Positions 15,945 to 26,000 of a stretch of 64,000 bases of DNA are shown here, piece after piece. Both the position numbers and the translations under genes were made by a program. Below the pieces are notes generated by a model, which made no database searches, was not told where the DNA came from, and saw nothing but the letters and a program-made list of their open reading frames with translations. The DNA is from Teretinema sp942493045 (GTDB lineage: Bacteria > Spirochaetota > Spirochaetia > Treponematales > Treponemataceae): contig OW818665.1 of the NCBI GenBank assembly GCA_942493045.1, positions 2,790,001-2,854,000 of the forward strand, written 5' to 3'. Position 1 is the stretch's first letter. Each line of letters opens with the position of its first letter.

Positions 15945-17727
15945 AGCCAAAAAAACCGCGGGAATTGTTTTTGCGCATCTTATTTTGGCGGCAATCGCCT
16001 GCACCGGATGGGTGATGTTCCAGAAAGTTCCCGCTGACCTGATTCAGCCCTTTGTTACTTCCTGGCGTATCAGGGAGATTCTGTTTTTGTTTACTTCAAT
16101 GCTTCCGGCTTTGCAGGTCAGTGGACTGGTAGTAGGCTATGCCCTGGCTTTCAGTAAGTCCGCCGTGCAATCTGTGGAACGCTGGTCATTGCCCCTGCTG
16201 CAGTACATCAAAGGCGCTCTCGTTTTATCCCTGGTTTGCTTATTTTTTTATGTGGTACTGGCCGAGGGAATAGTGCCGGCCCTGCATGTCCGTCAAACAC
16301 AAAATTCTGACCGTAGTAAAGATTATGCCCAGTTTATTAAGGTGGGAACGGCTGAGGCTCAGTCCCGGCAGTGGCTGTCGGCCCGCAGGCATATTCAGGC
16401 GGCTCTCGAAATCTGGCCTAAAAGCGCCGAGGCTCAAAACCTGCTTAATACTATTAATTTGCAATTTGCCGGAGCTGACAGTCCCGCGCCCCCTTCTGAC
16501 GCCTCCTCCGGTACAGCGGATGTTCCGGCTTTTGAATCTAATATGACCGTGCAGTCGGCCATGGAAGAATCCCAAAAAGCCAGCCGTGAGCAGAATTTAT
16601 ATAATGCGCATTATTACGCCATGCTGGCCTATCGGTTGGCTACCGAACGCGATCCCCGGCGCAATGATGCCCTGGCTATGGCTTCTGTGGCCTGGACGGC
16701 GATCGGCAAAGGGCTTGATGAAAGCCGGTCACAGGGCGACAAGACTCTCTATGCCCGCAAAAAAGCCGGCTACGAAGCCATCGAGCGGAAAGATTATGTG
16801 CAGGCCTACTATCTGTTTTTACAGTTGCATAATGAGCAGGCCGCCATGAGCGACAATAAACATGATACTGACATTGATCGCTTTCTGGAGGTTGCCCGAA
16901 AAAGCCTTTTAGAAACGCGTTTCTTTATCGATGAAACCGAGAATCTACAATCCTTCGAGTTTGCCCGGGATATCTTTTTTCTGATCGAAAGATCCGGCGG
17001 GGCAACGGACGCGGTTTTTATCCGAGGCTTAACCTATACGCGCTCATCCGGTCGGAATTTGGCCTATTTGCGGGGCTTTGAATACGCTACGTTCAACGCC
17101 GATAATTCGTTGAATTATCAGTTTACGGTACCCTATGTCAAAATGTTCCCCTATGAGGGACCGGAAACCGGCGGACAGCGCTGGCCCGAATTATTGTTAC
17201 AGTCGGTTGACCGAGACCAGTCCTCGGTTAAGTTGGGTCCGGTAATGGTTTCCGGACGGCTGGATGAAAATTCTTCAACCGCTTTGCTTCTGCAAATGCC
17301 ATTTAAAGAGTTCTCTTTGATAGTCGCGGCGAATAATGGACCGGAGGGTATGTCCCTGCCTCAGCTGTATCGATTTACCCAGATAGCCGAAAAATACGGT
17401 TTTCATCCTTCTTTGTATATGATGGCCTTGTTAGGCCGCTTATCTGATCCCTTTTTGATTCTGATTATTTCAATATACGCCTTGACTCTCGGCTGGAAAT
17501 ACCGGCTTGGGGCCGGTGTTTTCTTTAAGGCTTGGTGGATTCTGGTGGTCCCACTTTTTCCGGTGCTGACCTATTTTCTGGTGGAAATCGTCCGTTACCT
17601 CAGCCGGCTGGCTGTGGCGGCCTTTGTCGGTATCAGGCCGGCTTTGGCTCTTGTGTTTATGCTTTCTTTTTTAACGTTGTGGCTGATGATCGCCGCGGTT
17701 TATTTTACCTCGCAGCGATCCGAATAG
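15937..17727 (+). CDS. Membrane protein with central helical-repeat domain, unknown
   Basis: A 596-residue protein from ATG 15937, overlapping the upstream stop by 8 nt; a TTG-type extension to 15910 would lie inside the previous gene. About three N-terminal transmembrane helices come first, then a large soluble domain (about 115-480) whose first half looks like TPR-type helical repeats (SRQWLSARRHIQAALEIWPK), then about three C-terminal helices. No enzyme motif is seen. With its partner it makes a two-gene membrane unit of unknown function. A Pro- and Ser-rich linker (about 185-200) divides the repeat region. Confidence 0.82.
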   Translation: MNEAKKTAGIVFAHLILAAIACTGWVMFQKVPADLIQPFVTSWRIREILFLFTSMLPALQVSGLVVGYALAFSKSAVQSVERWSLPLLQYIKGALVLSLVCLFFYVVLAEGIVPALHVRQTQNSDRSKDYAQFIKVGTAEAQSRQWLSARRHIQAALEIWPKSAEAQNLLNTINLQFAGADSPAPPSDASSGTADVPAFESNMTVQSAMEESQKASREQNLYNAHYYAMLAYRLATERDPRRNDALAMASVAWTAIGKGLDESRSQGDKTLYARKKAGYEAIERKDYVQAYYLFLQLHNEQAAMSDNKHDTDIDRFLEVARKSLLETRFFIDETENLQSFEFARDIFFLIERSGGATDAVFIRGLTYTRSSGRNLAYLRGFEYATFNADNSLNYQFTVPYVKMFPYEGPETGGQRWPELLLQSVDRDQSSVKLGPVMVSGRLDENSSTALLLQMPFKEFSLIVAANNGPEGMSLPQLYRFTQIAEKYGFHPSLYMMALLGRLSDPFLILIISIYALTLGWKYRLGAGVFFKAWWILVVPLFPVLTYFLVEIVRYLSRLAVAAFVGIRPALALVFMLSFLTLWLMIAAVYFTSQRSE

Positions 17728-17741
17728 GGGTAAAACTGAAA

Positions 17742-17760
17742 GCCCGGCGGGCGTTTCTGT
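17742..17760 (+). terminator. Weak intrinsic terminator
   Basis: GCCC, GGC loop, GGGC, followed by GTTTCTGTTT. The stem is short. It lies between convergent genes. Confidence 0.35.
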
Positions 17761-17781
17761 TTCCCCCTTATTCAGCTCCGT

Positions 17782-19065
17782 TCAACAAACCGAGCGCCGT
17801 TCGATGCGCGCGCCGAGCGCCTGCAGCCGCTCGGTGAGATTTTCATAACCCCGTTCAATCTGATACACATTGCGGATTACGCTCTCACCGCGGGCGCAGA
17901 GCGCCGCGATGACCATGGCCATTCCGGCCCGGACATCCGGCGAGACCAGATCCGAGCCGTGCAGCACGCTTGGTCCGGATACAACCGCGCGGTGCGGGTC
18001 GCACAGCGTAATTCTCGCGCCCATACCGATCAGCTTATCCACAAAGAACATACGGGACTCAAACATTTTTTCGTGTATCAGCACAGTGCCTTCCACCTGG
18101 GAGGCTACCACTGTCATGATACTGGTGAGATCCGGCGGAAATCCTGGCCAGGGGGCATCGTCGATTTTGGGGATCATGCCGCCGAGGTCGCAGTTGACCT
18201 GCAGGGTCTGCCGATCCGGTACCGAAAGGCTCTTGCCGTCGATATCCCACCGTATTCCGAGTTTGTTAAAGGCCAGCCGGATCGGGCGCATGTCCGCCGG
18301 TTCAATACCGGTGATGGTGATGCTGCCGCGGGTGGCGGCCGCCAGGCCGATAAAGGATCCGATCTCCATATAGTCCGGCCCGATGGTGTAGTCGGTGCCA
18401 TGCAGGGCAGTGACCCCGTGAATGGTCAGAATGTTGGAACCGATTCCTGAAATTGAAGCGCCCATACTGTTCAGCATTTTGCAGAGATCCTGGACGTGCG
18501 GTTCGCTGGCGGCGTTGGTAATTTCAGTCTTGCCCTCGGCTAGAACGGCGGCCATTACCGCGTTTTCGGTAGCCGTTACGGACGCTTCATCCAGAAAAAT
18601 ATCCTGTCCGATCAGTTTGTTGGCGGTAAAGTTGAACTGACCGTCAATTTCGACCCGGGCGCCGAGTTCGGTCAGGGCCAGGAAGTGCGTGTCCAGCCGG
18701 CGGCGGCCAATCACGTCTCCGCCGGGCGGCGGCAGTATTGCCTTACCGGTCCGGGCTATCAGCGGTCCGGCAAAGAGGATCGAGGCCCGGATCTTCACGG
18801 AGAGGGCCAGGGGAATATCATTGCGGGTTACAGTCGGAATATGCAGCGAGTAGTCATTGGCTTGCAGTTTTTCCACTGTGCCCCCGAGAGCGGTGAAAAT
18901 ATCCAGCATGACCTGCATATCTTCAATTTCCGGGAGATTCCGTAAAATTACCGGTTCGGCGCTGAGAATGGCGGCGGCAATACAGGGGAGGGCGGCATTT
19001 TTGTTGCCGCTGGCGCGAACGGTTCCCTTAATCGGGAAGCCGCCTTCAATATAATACTCGTACAT
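17782..19065 (-). CDS. murA: UDP-N-acetylglucosamine 1-carboxyvinyltransferase, Cys-to-Asp type
   Basis: Catalyses the first committed step of peptidoglycan synthesis, moving enolpyruvate from PEP to UDP-GlcNAc. It has 427 residues from ATG 19065, with AAGGAAA before it. The substrate-binding Lys is in SGNKNAALP, and the catalytic loop reads LPPPGGDVIGRRR, so the position of E. coli Cys115 is Asp117 (codon GAC). Asp at this site is known from Mycobacterium tuberculosis, Chlamydia and Borrelia and makes the enzyme insensitive to fosfomycin. The rest of the fold is intact and full length. It lies 23 bp after pepT in the same operon. Confidence 0.96.
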   Translation of the reverse strand: MYEYYIEGGFPIKGTVRASGNKNAALPCIAAAILSAEPVILRNLPEIEDMQVMLDIFTALGGTVEKLQANDYSLHIPTVTRNDIPLALSVKIRASILFAGPLIARTGKAILPPPGGDVIGRRRLDTHFLALTELGARVEIDGQFNFTANKLIGQDIFLDEASVTATENAVMAAVLAEGKTEITNAASEPHVQDLCKMLNSMGASISGIGSNILTIHGVTALHGTDYTIGPDYMEIGSFIGLAAATRGSITITGIEPADMRPIRLAFNKLGIRWDIDGKSLSVPDRQTLQVNCDLGGMIPKIDDAPWPGFPPDLTSIMTVVASQVEGTVLIHEKMFESRMFFVDKLIGMGARITLCDPHRAVVSGPSVLHGSDLVSPDVRAGMAMVIAALCARGESVIRNVYQIERGYENLTERLQALGARIERRSVC

Positions 19066-19088
19066 GCTGTTTCCTTTTGGCAAAATGC

Positions 19089-20336
19089 TCATTCAGCCCA
19101 AATACGGGCTAATTCTATCAATGTAAAAACCATTTTAGTCATTTGACGCAGCGAAGCCCATTCCGTTCGGGAGTGATAGTTATGCCCGCCGGTAAAAATG
19201 TTCGGTGTCGGTATGCCCATTTCCGTAAGCCGGGAACCATCGGTTCCGCCGCGAATAGGCTTCAGAAAGGGAGTAATGCCCGCCTTCTGGGCAGCCCGGA
19301 ACAGACGGTCCAGCACCAACGGCTCCGCGTCCAGTTTTTCCTTCATGTTCAAATACTGTTTTGTTTCAACGATGGAAAGCGAGCTGCCCGGGAAAGCGGC
19401 CGTTACCGCTTCGGCCAGAATCTTGAGCCGCGCCAGGCGTCGCTGCATATTCTCGATGTCAAAGTCGCGCAGGAAAATTGTTACCAAGGCCTTTTCAGGG
19501 CCGCCGCGGATATCCAGGGGGCAGAAGTAGCCGTCGTAGCCATCGGTTGCTTCCGGGCTTTCGGTTTGGGGCAGCGAGGCGATAAAGCGGGCGGCCATGG
19601 TAACGGCGTTTACCATTTTGCCGCGGGCGGAGCCTAAATGAGCTGAAATTCCGTGAAAGGTAATGTCGGTCTTCCAGGCGTTAAAACATTCCGCCTCCAG
19701 CTCTCCTTCCTGTCCGCCGTCGACCGTATAAAACGCTTTGGAGCGCAGCAGCTTCAGGGGCACCCTGTCCATGCCATGTCCCGTTTCTTCGTCCGGGCTG
19801 AATAAAAGTTCGATGGGACCGTGCTGTATTTCCGGATGGGCGGTTAAATAGTCCATGGCTGTTAAAATTCCGGCAATTCCGGCCTTGTCGTCGGCCCCCA
19901 GCAGGGTAGTGCCGTCGGAAGTAATGATGGTATCGCCCCGGCAGCCCTCAAGTTCACTGTCCCTGGCCGGGTCCAGAATATAGCCGTCCTGGAGCTTAAT
20001 AGGCTGCCCATCCCAGTTCCGATGTACCTGCGGATGCACGTTTTCTCCGGGAGCGTCATGGGCCGTATCCATATGAGCGCATAAACCGAAGGAAGGTTTT
20101 TCTTCACAGCCCGGAGAGGCTTTCAGGAATGCTAAAACATAAAAATCATCGGTGATGGTCACCGGGCCGAGTCCGCGCTCTTCAAGTTCCCGCTTCAGTT
20201 CCCGGGCAAATTCCTTTTGAGTGTCTGTTGAGGGGAAAATTCCCTGATCGGCTTTATCCTGGTCGCTGGGTGTACCCCGGGCGGTATATCGAATCAGCCG
20301 CTCCAGTAAGCGGTCGGATACAGTCTGTTCATTCAT
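19089..20336 (-). CDS. pepT: Peptidase T (tripeptide aminopeptidase)
   Basis: Cytosolic dizinc M20-family aminopeptidase that removes N-terminal residues from tripeptides. It has 415 residues from ATG 20336. The metal ligands are visible in order: CAHMDTAHDAPG, LLGADDKAGIAG, SPDEETGHG with the catalytic Glu pair, DGGQEGELE, and the final His in TGGHNYHSRTEW. An extension to 20372 is excluded because the promoter lies there and transcription should start at the ATG. It is the first gene of a pepT-murA unit. Confidence 0.95.
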   Translation of the reverse strand: MNEQTVSDRLLERLIRYTARGTPSDQDKADQGIFPSTDTQKEFARELKRELEERGLGPVTITDDFYVLAFLKASPGCEEKPSFGLCAHMDTAHDAPGENVHPQVHRNWDGQPIKLQDGYILDPARDSELEGCRGDTIITSDGTTLLGADDKAGIAGILTAMDYLTAHPEIQHGPIELLFSPDEETGHGMDRVPLKLLRSKAFYTVDGGQEGELEAECFNAWKTDITFHGISAHLGSARGKMVNAVTMAARFIASLPQTESPEATDGYDGYFCPLDIRGGPEKALVTIFLRDFDIENMQRRLARLKILAEAVTAAFPGSSLSIVETKQYLNMKEKLDAEPLVLDRLFRAAQKAGITPFLKPIRGGTDGSRLTEMGIPTPNIFTGGHNYHSRTEWASLRQMTKMVFTLIELARIWAE

Positions 20337-20343
20337 GGCGTTC

Positions 20344-20372
20344 AGATTACGATATTTGCCCTCTCCCGTCAA
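20344..20372 (-). promoter_or_regulatory. Leaderless-type promoter of pepT-murA
   Basis: On the minus strand, TTGACG (20372-20367), 17-bp spacer, TAATCT (20349-20344), then 7 nt to ATG 20336. The -10 sequence equals that of the 14919 gene. Confidence 0.62.
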
Positions 20373-20373
20373 C

Positions 20374-20402
20374 TTGCCGTCTCAAGCTAAAAGCAGTACC
20401 CT
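20374..20402 (+). promoter_or_regulatory. Promoter of the DUF2156 gene, back to back with pepT
   Basis: TTGCCG (20374-20379), 17-bp spacer, TACCCT (20397-20402), then 7 nt to ATG 20410. Its -35 box begins 2 bp after the pepT -35 box on the other strand. The -10 match is weak. Confidence 0.4.
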
Positions 20403-20409
20403 TAGTTGT

Positions 20410-21297
20410 ATGAGTTCAATACCCGCGTATCCCGATTTCGCGCCGATTTCCCTGGAAATGGCCCGGGAGATTACCCCTCATTTGTTGCAGCTCCCCGACG
20501 GAATATCAGAGTTCAGTTTTGCGGGATTATACCTGTTCCGCTATAAATACAATTACCGTGTCGCTTTAAAGGGCAGTTTGCTGATTATCCGGGGCGAATA
20601 TCAGGGTAAAAATTTTTTTATAACGCCCTGTTGTAAGATAGACGCCGAAGTGGTTGATGAATTGTTTCAGAATAGCGACTACTGGAAACTGGTTTCGCCG
20701 ACCTTTTTAGAGGCAAACGCCGAAATGCTCGGCGCTTCTCATTATATTGTGAATGAGGATCGGGATAATTATGACTATCTGTATTTGCGTTCCGAACTGG
20801 CCGTTCTCTCAGGCAAGAAATTTCACAAGAAAAAAAATCATGTTAACGCCTTCGAATTAGCCTATCCTGATCATCAGCTTAAAAATCTGGATTTAACGAC
20901 CCGAGCAGACGCCTTGCAGGTGCTGGAGGAATGGGTTTCGCATGAGACGGACCCGGCTCATACCGATTATTCGGCTGCCGTAGAAGCTCTGGAACTGCTG
21001 GAACACTTTGAGATGAATGGTCAGGTGCTGTATGTTTCCGGGTATCCGGTAGCCTGGTGCCTGGCAGAACCGGTGGCGGGCGGACGGATTATGGCGGTGC
21101 ATTTTGAAAAGGCCCGCATCGACTACCGCGGCGCGTATCAGTTTATCAATTACGCCTTTGCCCGTTCTCTCCCGGAAAGCGTTGAGTATATCAATCGGGA
21201 ACAGGATTTGGGGGATGATGGTATGCGGCAGGCCAAGATGACGTACCGTCCGGCGCGCTTTGTGCAAAAGTATCGTGTCTCCCGGCCGCATCTGTAG
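20410..21297 (+). CDS. DUF2156-family protein (acyltransferase-like fold)
   Basis: A 295-residue protein resembling the DUF2156 domain that also forms the C-terminal catalytic part of phosphatidylglycerol lysyltransferases (MprF). Typical motifs are the basic HKKKNHVNAFE stretch and, near the end, EYINREQDLGDDGMRQAK followed by a Tyr-rich tail. No MprF membrane domain is attached, so it is probably a cytosolic acyl- or aminoacyl-transferase of unknown acceptor. The frame runs upstream to 20335, but the divergent promoters occupy that stretch, so ATG 20410 is chosen. Confidence 0.83.
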   Translation: MSSIPAYPDFAPISLEMAREITPHLLQLPDGISEFSFAGLYLFRYKYNYRVALKGSLLIIRGEYQGKNFFITPCCKIDAEVVDELFQNSDYWKLVSPTFLEANAEMLGASHYIVNEDRDNYDYLYLRSELAVLSGKKFHKKKNHVNAFELAYPDHQLKNLDLTTRADALQVLEEWVSHETDPAHTDYSAAVEALELLEHFEMNGQVLYVSGYPVAWCLAEPVAGGRIMAVHFEKARIDYRGAYQFINYAFARSLPESVEYINREQDLGDDGMRQAKMTYRPARFVQKYRVSRPHL

Positions 21298-21339
21298 TAT
21301 AATTGATTGATTATTGGAAAGTGAACGGAGGGTTTTTCG

Positions 21340-22662
21340 ATGCAGCTGGTTAGTACCAGAGATAATGATAGAAAAGTCAGTTTTCGCAACGCCATTTTGG
21401 ACTCAGTCCCCCCGGACGGCGGTTTGTACGTCCCTGCCGGAGAGCAGGATTTGCGGCCCTGGATAATGTACATGGATGAAAATACCAGTTTTACCTCGAT
21501 TGCCGGTACCTTAACCTCCGCGCTGCTCAAGGAGGAATTCAGTCCGGTGGTTTCCGAAAGAATCGCCGCCGGAGCTTTTTCCGGTTACAGCCCCGTATTG
21601 CGCCAGCTTGATGAGCGCCTGCATGTTTTGGAGCTTTTTCACGGTCCGACCGGCAGTCATAAGGATTTTGGTTTGGCCTGGCTGGCCTCAGCGCTTGAAC
21701 ATATATTAACCATCGAGGATCGCACCGCCGTAGTTATCGCCGCGACGGCGGGGACTACCGGGCGCAGCATGGCTGCGGCTTTCGCGGGAAAGAAACGCCT
21801 GAAAACCATTCTGGTGTACGCGAAAGGCACATTGGTTGGATTGAAAGAAGAATATCTCTCACGCAGCGGTGGTAATATACTGCCGGTAGAAGTCGATGGC
21901 AGTCTGCAGGACGCGCTGTCCCTGGTGCGTTCAATGTATGCCGATCCGGCTTTGGTAGCCCGCTACGGTCTGACTCTAGCTAATACCATGAATATCGGGC
22001 GGCTTTTACCACAAACTTTTTTTTATATGTATGCTTTTTCCCGCCTGAAAAGAAAACTAAGCGGGGACATTTTTTACGCGGTTCCCTCCGGTAATTTTGG
22101 AAACCTGGTTGCCGGACTGTACGCCTGGAAGTATTCTCTGCCGGTTAACGGTTTTATTACCGAAGCGACTTCAGCCCTGAACTGTAACGCTTCAGGCCAC
22201 TGCGTATGTATGGATTCCATTATTCCGCTTTTACGGCGCGGGCCGAATGATCCCTCCCTCCCTTCAAATCTGGAGCGGCTGGAGCAGGTGTTCGCGGTTA
22301 ATCCGGCCATGCTCAGCGGCCTGATTTTCCCCGCTCCGGTAAATCCTCAATCCATACCGGATCTGCAACTGAGGGCTTGGAAGAAATATGGGGTGCTCTT
22401 TGACTCGGCCACCGCCACTGCCTTCGGGGCTGTCGAGGCTGAACAGGAGCGGATATCCCCGGATGAAGGGACTGTGGTACTGATTTCTAAGGATCATCCG
22501 GTTTTTGAAGCTGAACAGATAAAGAAGTCCTGCGGCCGGGCGCCTGAAATGCCTGAGGGAATGGCGGACAGCCATATCCCATTAACCGGTTACCAAAGAC
22601 TGCCACTGGAACGCAGTGCTCTGGAAGCGGTTCTCGCTGAATTTGTTGCCAATCACGGTTAA
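21340..22662 (+). CDS. thrC: Threonine synthase
   Basis: PLP enzyme converting O-phosphohomoserine to threonine. It has 440 residues. The N-terminal Thr-synthase cap (MQLVSTRDNDRKVSFRNAIL) and the PLP lysine in HGPTGSHKDFGLAWLA are visible, followed by the phosphate-binding AATAGTTGRSMAAAF and VPSGNFGNLVAG. The length and the motif order fit the bacterial long ThrC type. The Shine-Dalgarno CGGAGGG is 8 nt before the ATG. A TATAAT at 21298-21303 lies upstream but without a convincing -35. No other threonine gene is nearby. Confidence 0.95.
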   Translation: MQLVSTRDNDRKVSFRNAILDSVPPDGGLYVPAGEQDLRPWIMYMDENTSFTSIAGTLTSALLKEEFSPVVSERIAAGAFSGYSPVLRQLDERLHVLELFHGPTGSHKDFGLAWLASALEHILTIEDRTAVVIAATAGTTGRSMAAAFAGKKRLKTILVYAKGTLVGLKEEYLSRSGGNILPVEVDGSLQDALSLVRSMYADPALVARYGLTLANTMNIGRLLPQTFFYMYAFSRLKRKLSGDIFYAVPSGNFGNLVAGLYAWKYSLPVNGFITEATSALNCNASGHCVCMDSIIPLLRRGPNDPSLPSNLERLEQVFAVNPAMLSGLIFPAPVNPQSIPDLQLRAWKKYGVLFDSATATAFGAVEAEQERISPDEGTVVLISKDHPVFEAEQIKKSCGRAPEMPEGMADSHIPLTGYQRLPLERSALEAVLAEFVANHG

Positions 22663-22679
22663 ATTGCGACAGTGTGTTC

Positions 22680-22708
22680 TTGTCAGGTCCAAAAAAAAGA
22701 ATTATACT
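22680..22708 (+). promoter_or_regulatory. Promoter of the 44-residue protein
   Basis: TTGTCA (22680-22685), 17-bp spacer, TATACT (22703-22708). Expected start about 22715, giving a 61-nt leader with GAAGGGGG before ATG 22776. Confidence 0.7.
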
Positions 22709-22775
22709 GAGCTTGTGATTGTGAAAAGGATAGTTACTTTTCACTGTTTTGAGAATCTCGAAGGGGGCTGGAAGT

Positions 22776-22910
22776 ATGGCATACAAACTGGATGGTGCCA
22801 AGTTTGACACTCTGGACGAACTGGTAGAAGCACTATATCCCCTGTATTCCGACAAGATGTCTGTAGAAGAGTTTAAAACGTATGCGGAGCAGAACTCCCA
22901 GCAATCCTGA
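22776..22910 (+). CDS. Small 44-residue protein, unknown
   Basis: A complete 45-codon frame that starts MAYKLDGAKFDTLDELVEAL and ends EQNSQQS. It has a strong ribosome site (GAAGGGGG, 9 nt before the ATG), its own canonical promoter, and a perfect intrinsic terminator 40 bp after the stop. These three features make it a dedicated small transcript rather than a chance ORF. The protein is acidic with an amphipathic helix (about 11-22), and no signal peptide or membrane segment is seen. No family is recognised. Confidence 0.75.
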   Translation: MAYKLDGAKFDTLDELVEALYPLYSDKMSVEEFKTYAEQNSQQS

Positions 22911-22950
22911 AAGGGCTTGTCGGTATTTTGTCTCTATTTGTAACAAAAAA

Positions 22951-22978
22951 AGCTGTCCACACGGACAGCTTTTTTTTT
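22951..22978 (+). terminator. Bidirectional intrinsic terminator
   Basis: AGCTGTCC, ACAC loop, GGACAGCT, with a T run after it and an A run before it. It can stop both the small gene (+) and the GH13 operon (-), whose last stop is at 23031. Confidence 0.92.
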
Positions 22979-23030
22979 GCAAAACGAGGAAACCCCGGCA
23001 GGGTCTCTTCCTCATTCTGCCGGAGTTGGG

Positions 23031-26000
23031 TCACTCCTTCTTTTTCTTAGGGGCTGCCTTCACGGCCGGTTTGGTCGCTGTTGCCTTTGGTTTGGTTACC
23101 GCCGTTTTAGGTTTGTCCGATGCGGCTTTTGCCGGAGCCGCTTTTTTCTTGACCGGTTCAAAGAAGGCCAACAGTTTCGTGACCTGGTAAGCAGAAGCTT
23201 CTTCGGCAGCCAGGAAAATGGTGCGTATTTCGCGCAGTTTTGTTAAATCCGCGCTCAAAGCGGCCGCGGATGTATCAGTTGGCCCATTATCCAGACCGCT
23301 GATGGCCTGTACGAGCTGTATCCGGGCAAAAATCTGTTCGGTTTTCTCTTTGTTGTACCATTGAATACCGTCCCAGTGATTTACGCCCAGCAGGTGGGCG
23401 GCGCCGGGCGTTTCGAACAGGGTGCTTAACAGGAATCCGCACTGCAACTTCGCCGTTTTAGCTATGGACAGGCAATCCAGGGCCGGTAAAATCTCTTTTA
23501 TAGCCAGCAATTCATCGCGGACTGCCGGCGAGGTTAGTCCTCCGGCGCCGAATAATTCGGCCAGCTTCCGGTCCAGACACCAGAGGTTCACCAGATTCCT
23601 GGCTTCTTTACCAGTGGCTTTACCGCCCATGGCTTCCTGAATGGAGCGGAACAGTACCGGTACCAGGAATACCGGCAACAGATCAGAATTGCCTTCAAAA
23701 AGGGTAACCAGGCTTTCCAGGATGCTGCGCTCTTCCGCGCCGAGGACCTTATCTGCTTTCTTGACCAGTTCCGGTATCGTCAGATATCTGCGGATTCGGG
23801 CCATAAAGTCCTCTGCCAGAATCTCGGCGGTTGGCGCTTTACCGGCGGCCTCCTGGCTGTAGACAGATTGCGCGCCGTAGCGGCCCTTGAGGAAACGGGT
23901 GACAGTAGTAAAAAACACCAGCAAATTCTTTTGGAGTTTTTCCAACTGGCTTTCCGAGCAGGATTTTGATGTCACTGCTTTTATCAGCTCCGGCGTGAAA
24001 ACAGCGGCCAGCGCTTCGTACAGGTCTTTGAGGAAGATGTTTTGGATAGCCATATGCACATCGGTGACGCCGCTGCCCTGTAAGCTGTCATGCAGGGTGC
24101 GGTAATGTCCCCACTCGTTATCCGGGGTTTCGTAGATATTAACGAACACCTGGGTTTGAAAACCGTTGAGCGAGGCGAAGAAACCGGAATTGTGCATATC
24201 GCGGTTGGTGCGGATGTACCATAAGCCGGAACGCTGTTCCTGCATCAGGCAGTACCAGGCCTCGCTGTTGGTTAGACCCAGCCCTTCGGCCACGGTGCGC
24301 TGCGTCAGGTTTTTGGAGCCGTCCGCGCCCTTAACCACATAGGCGGCCGAGGTCTTAACCCATCCGGAGGTGGACTGATACACATTATTGTAAAAGATCA
24401 GCGCCCGTTCCGAACCGACCCGGTTTGACCACACAAAGACATTTTCGTTGACTGAGCCGTTTTCCCAGAAATCGTACAACAGGAAGTTTTCGACACCGGC
24501 AAACAGGTAGCGCTTTTTCATCAGCGGGAAAATTTCGTGCTTGTGGCGCTCCAGCAAACCCTGATCAGCGCTTTCGTTGCGGTAGGCCTTGCGGTATTCC
24601 ATACCGTATTTTTCCTCAAAGCCTTCCAGCTGGCCATGGCCGAACATCGGCAGGCCCGGCATCGCCACCATCATGGTACATACGCCGAAGTATTTGTCGC
24701 CGCGGCCGAATTGCACGACGGCGGTTTCCTCATCGGGATTATTCATGAAGTTGACATAGCGCTTGAGAATTTCCGGATCAAATTCGATGGTATTTTTGAT
24801 GGTACTGCGATATTTGGCGTTGTCCTCGCGCTTGAGCATGTTCATAAAGGCCGAGTTGTATACCCGGTGCATTCCGAGGGTGCGTACGAAGTAGCCTTCC
24901 ATCATCCAGAAGGCTTCGGCCAGCAGCAGGGTGTCCGGAATTTCGCGGGCGCAGCGGTCAACCACCTCCCGCCAGAATTCCTCGGGAATGCGCTTTTCAA
25001 ATTCATCCCGCGAGAGGGCGTACTGGGAGCGGCTGGCAATGTCCCCTCCGTGTCCGGGCTCCGGATACCAGAGCCGCTGGATGTGCTTTTTGGCGAGCAC
25101 CATGGCGGCGTCAAAACGGATGATCGGGAAGTTTTTGGCGACATGCAAAATTGCCTGGATGACTGCCTCTCTGGCCTCCGGATTGAGGAAGTCGATCTGG
25201 GCGGTATCGTTCCAGGGCATTCCGGTTCCATCGTTACCGTGATAGATATAGCGGGTGTCGCCGCTGTGGTTGTCCACGCGCTTAAAGACTACGGCGCAGT
25301 CCGTTTTGTTGTAATAGTGATTTTCCAGGAAGATACTGATCCGGGAGTCGCTGGAAAGGTTCTCACCGTTGAAGTCATAGCCCGGGAAAGGACTCTCCCT
25401 GGACTGAATGAAGTAGTCCGGTTTTTCGACAACCCAGCGGGCGTCCATACCGGTATGATTTGGAACCATATCCGAGGCCATGCGGATGCCGCGCTGCCAG
25501 GCTCGATAGCGCAGATTGTCCAGGCCTTCCCAGCCGCCCAGCTCATTAGCGATATCGTAATCATTGAGGCTGTAGGCGCTGGCCGCGGCTTCGGGATTGC
25601 CGCAGATTTGCTTAATGCGCGCGCTGGCCTTGGATCGCTCCCATAAACCGATCAGCCACAATCCGGTAAAACCGGCCGCGGAAAGATAGTCCAGTTCCTC
25701 GTCCGGCACCTGATCCAGCCGGGTGATAGGGCGGTTGTACTTGACGCTGAGCTGATCCAGCCAGACCAGTGAGCTCTTGGCCATCAACACAACGTTGGGC
25801 ATCCATTCCCGGTCCGGGCTGAAGCGCTCGTATTCTTTGCTGATATCGCCAAAGGAATAGGGATCCATATCCGGATTTCCGCCGCCGATTCCACCGGTCC
25901 AGGCCGCTTTTTCCTCTTCCGAGATCAGGTCCGAACCGGCAAGCAGCCGGGCCAGCCAGTCGCCGAGCAGGGCCAGCCAGCGGGTGCGGATATATTCCAA

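Noticed and set aside
22715..22807. Leaderless 30-codon GTG ORF before the 44-residue gene
   Set aside because: The GTG is at the predicted transcription start, but the ORF overlaps the well-supported small gene in another frame and has no recognisable content.
24537..25646. 369-codon plus-strand open frame
   Set aside because: It lies fully antisense to the GH13 catalytic region, whose motifs are clear, and has no ribosome site or recognisable domain.
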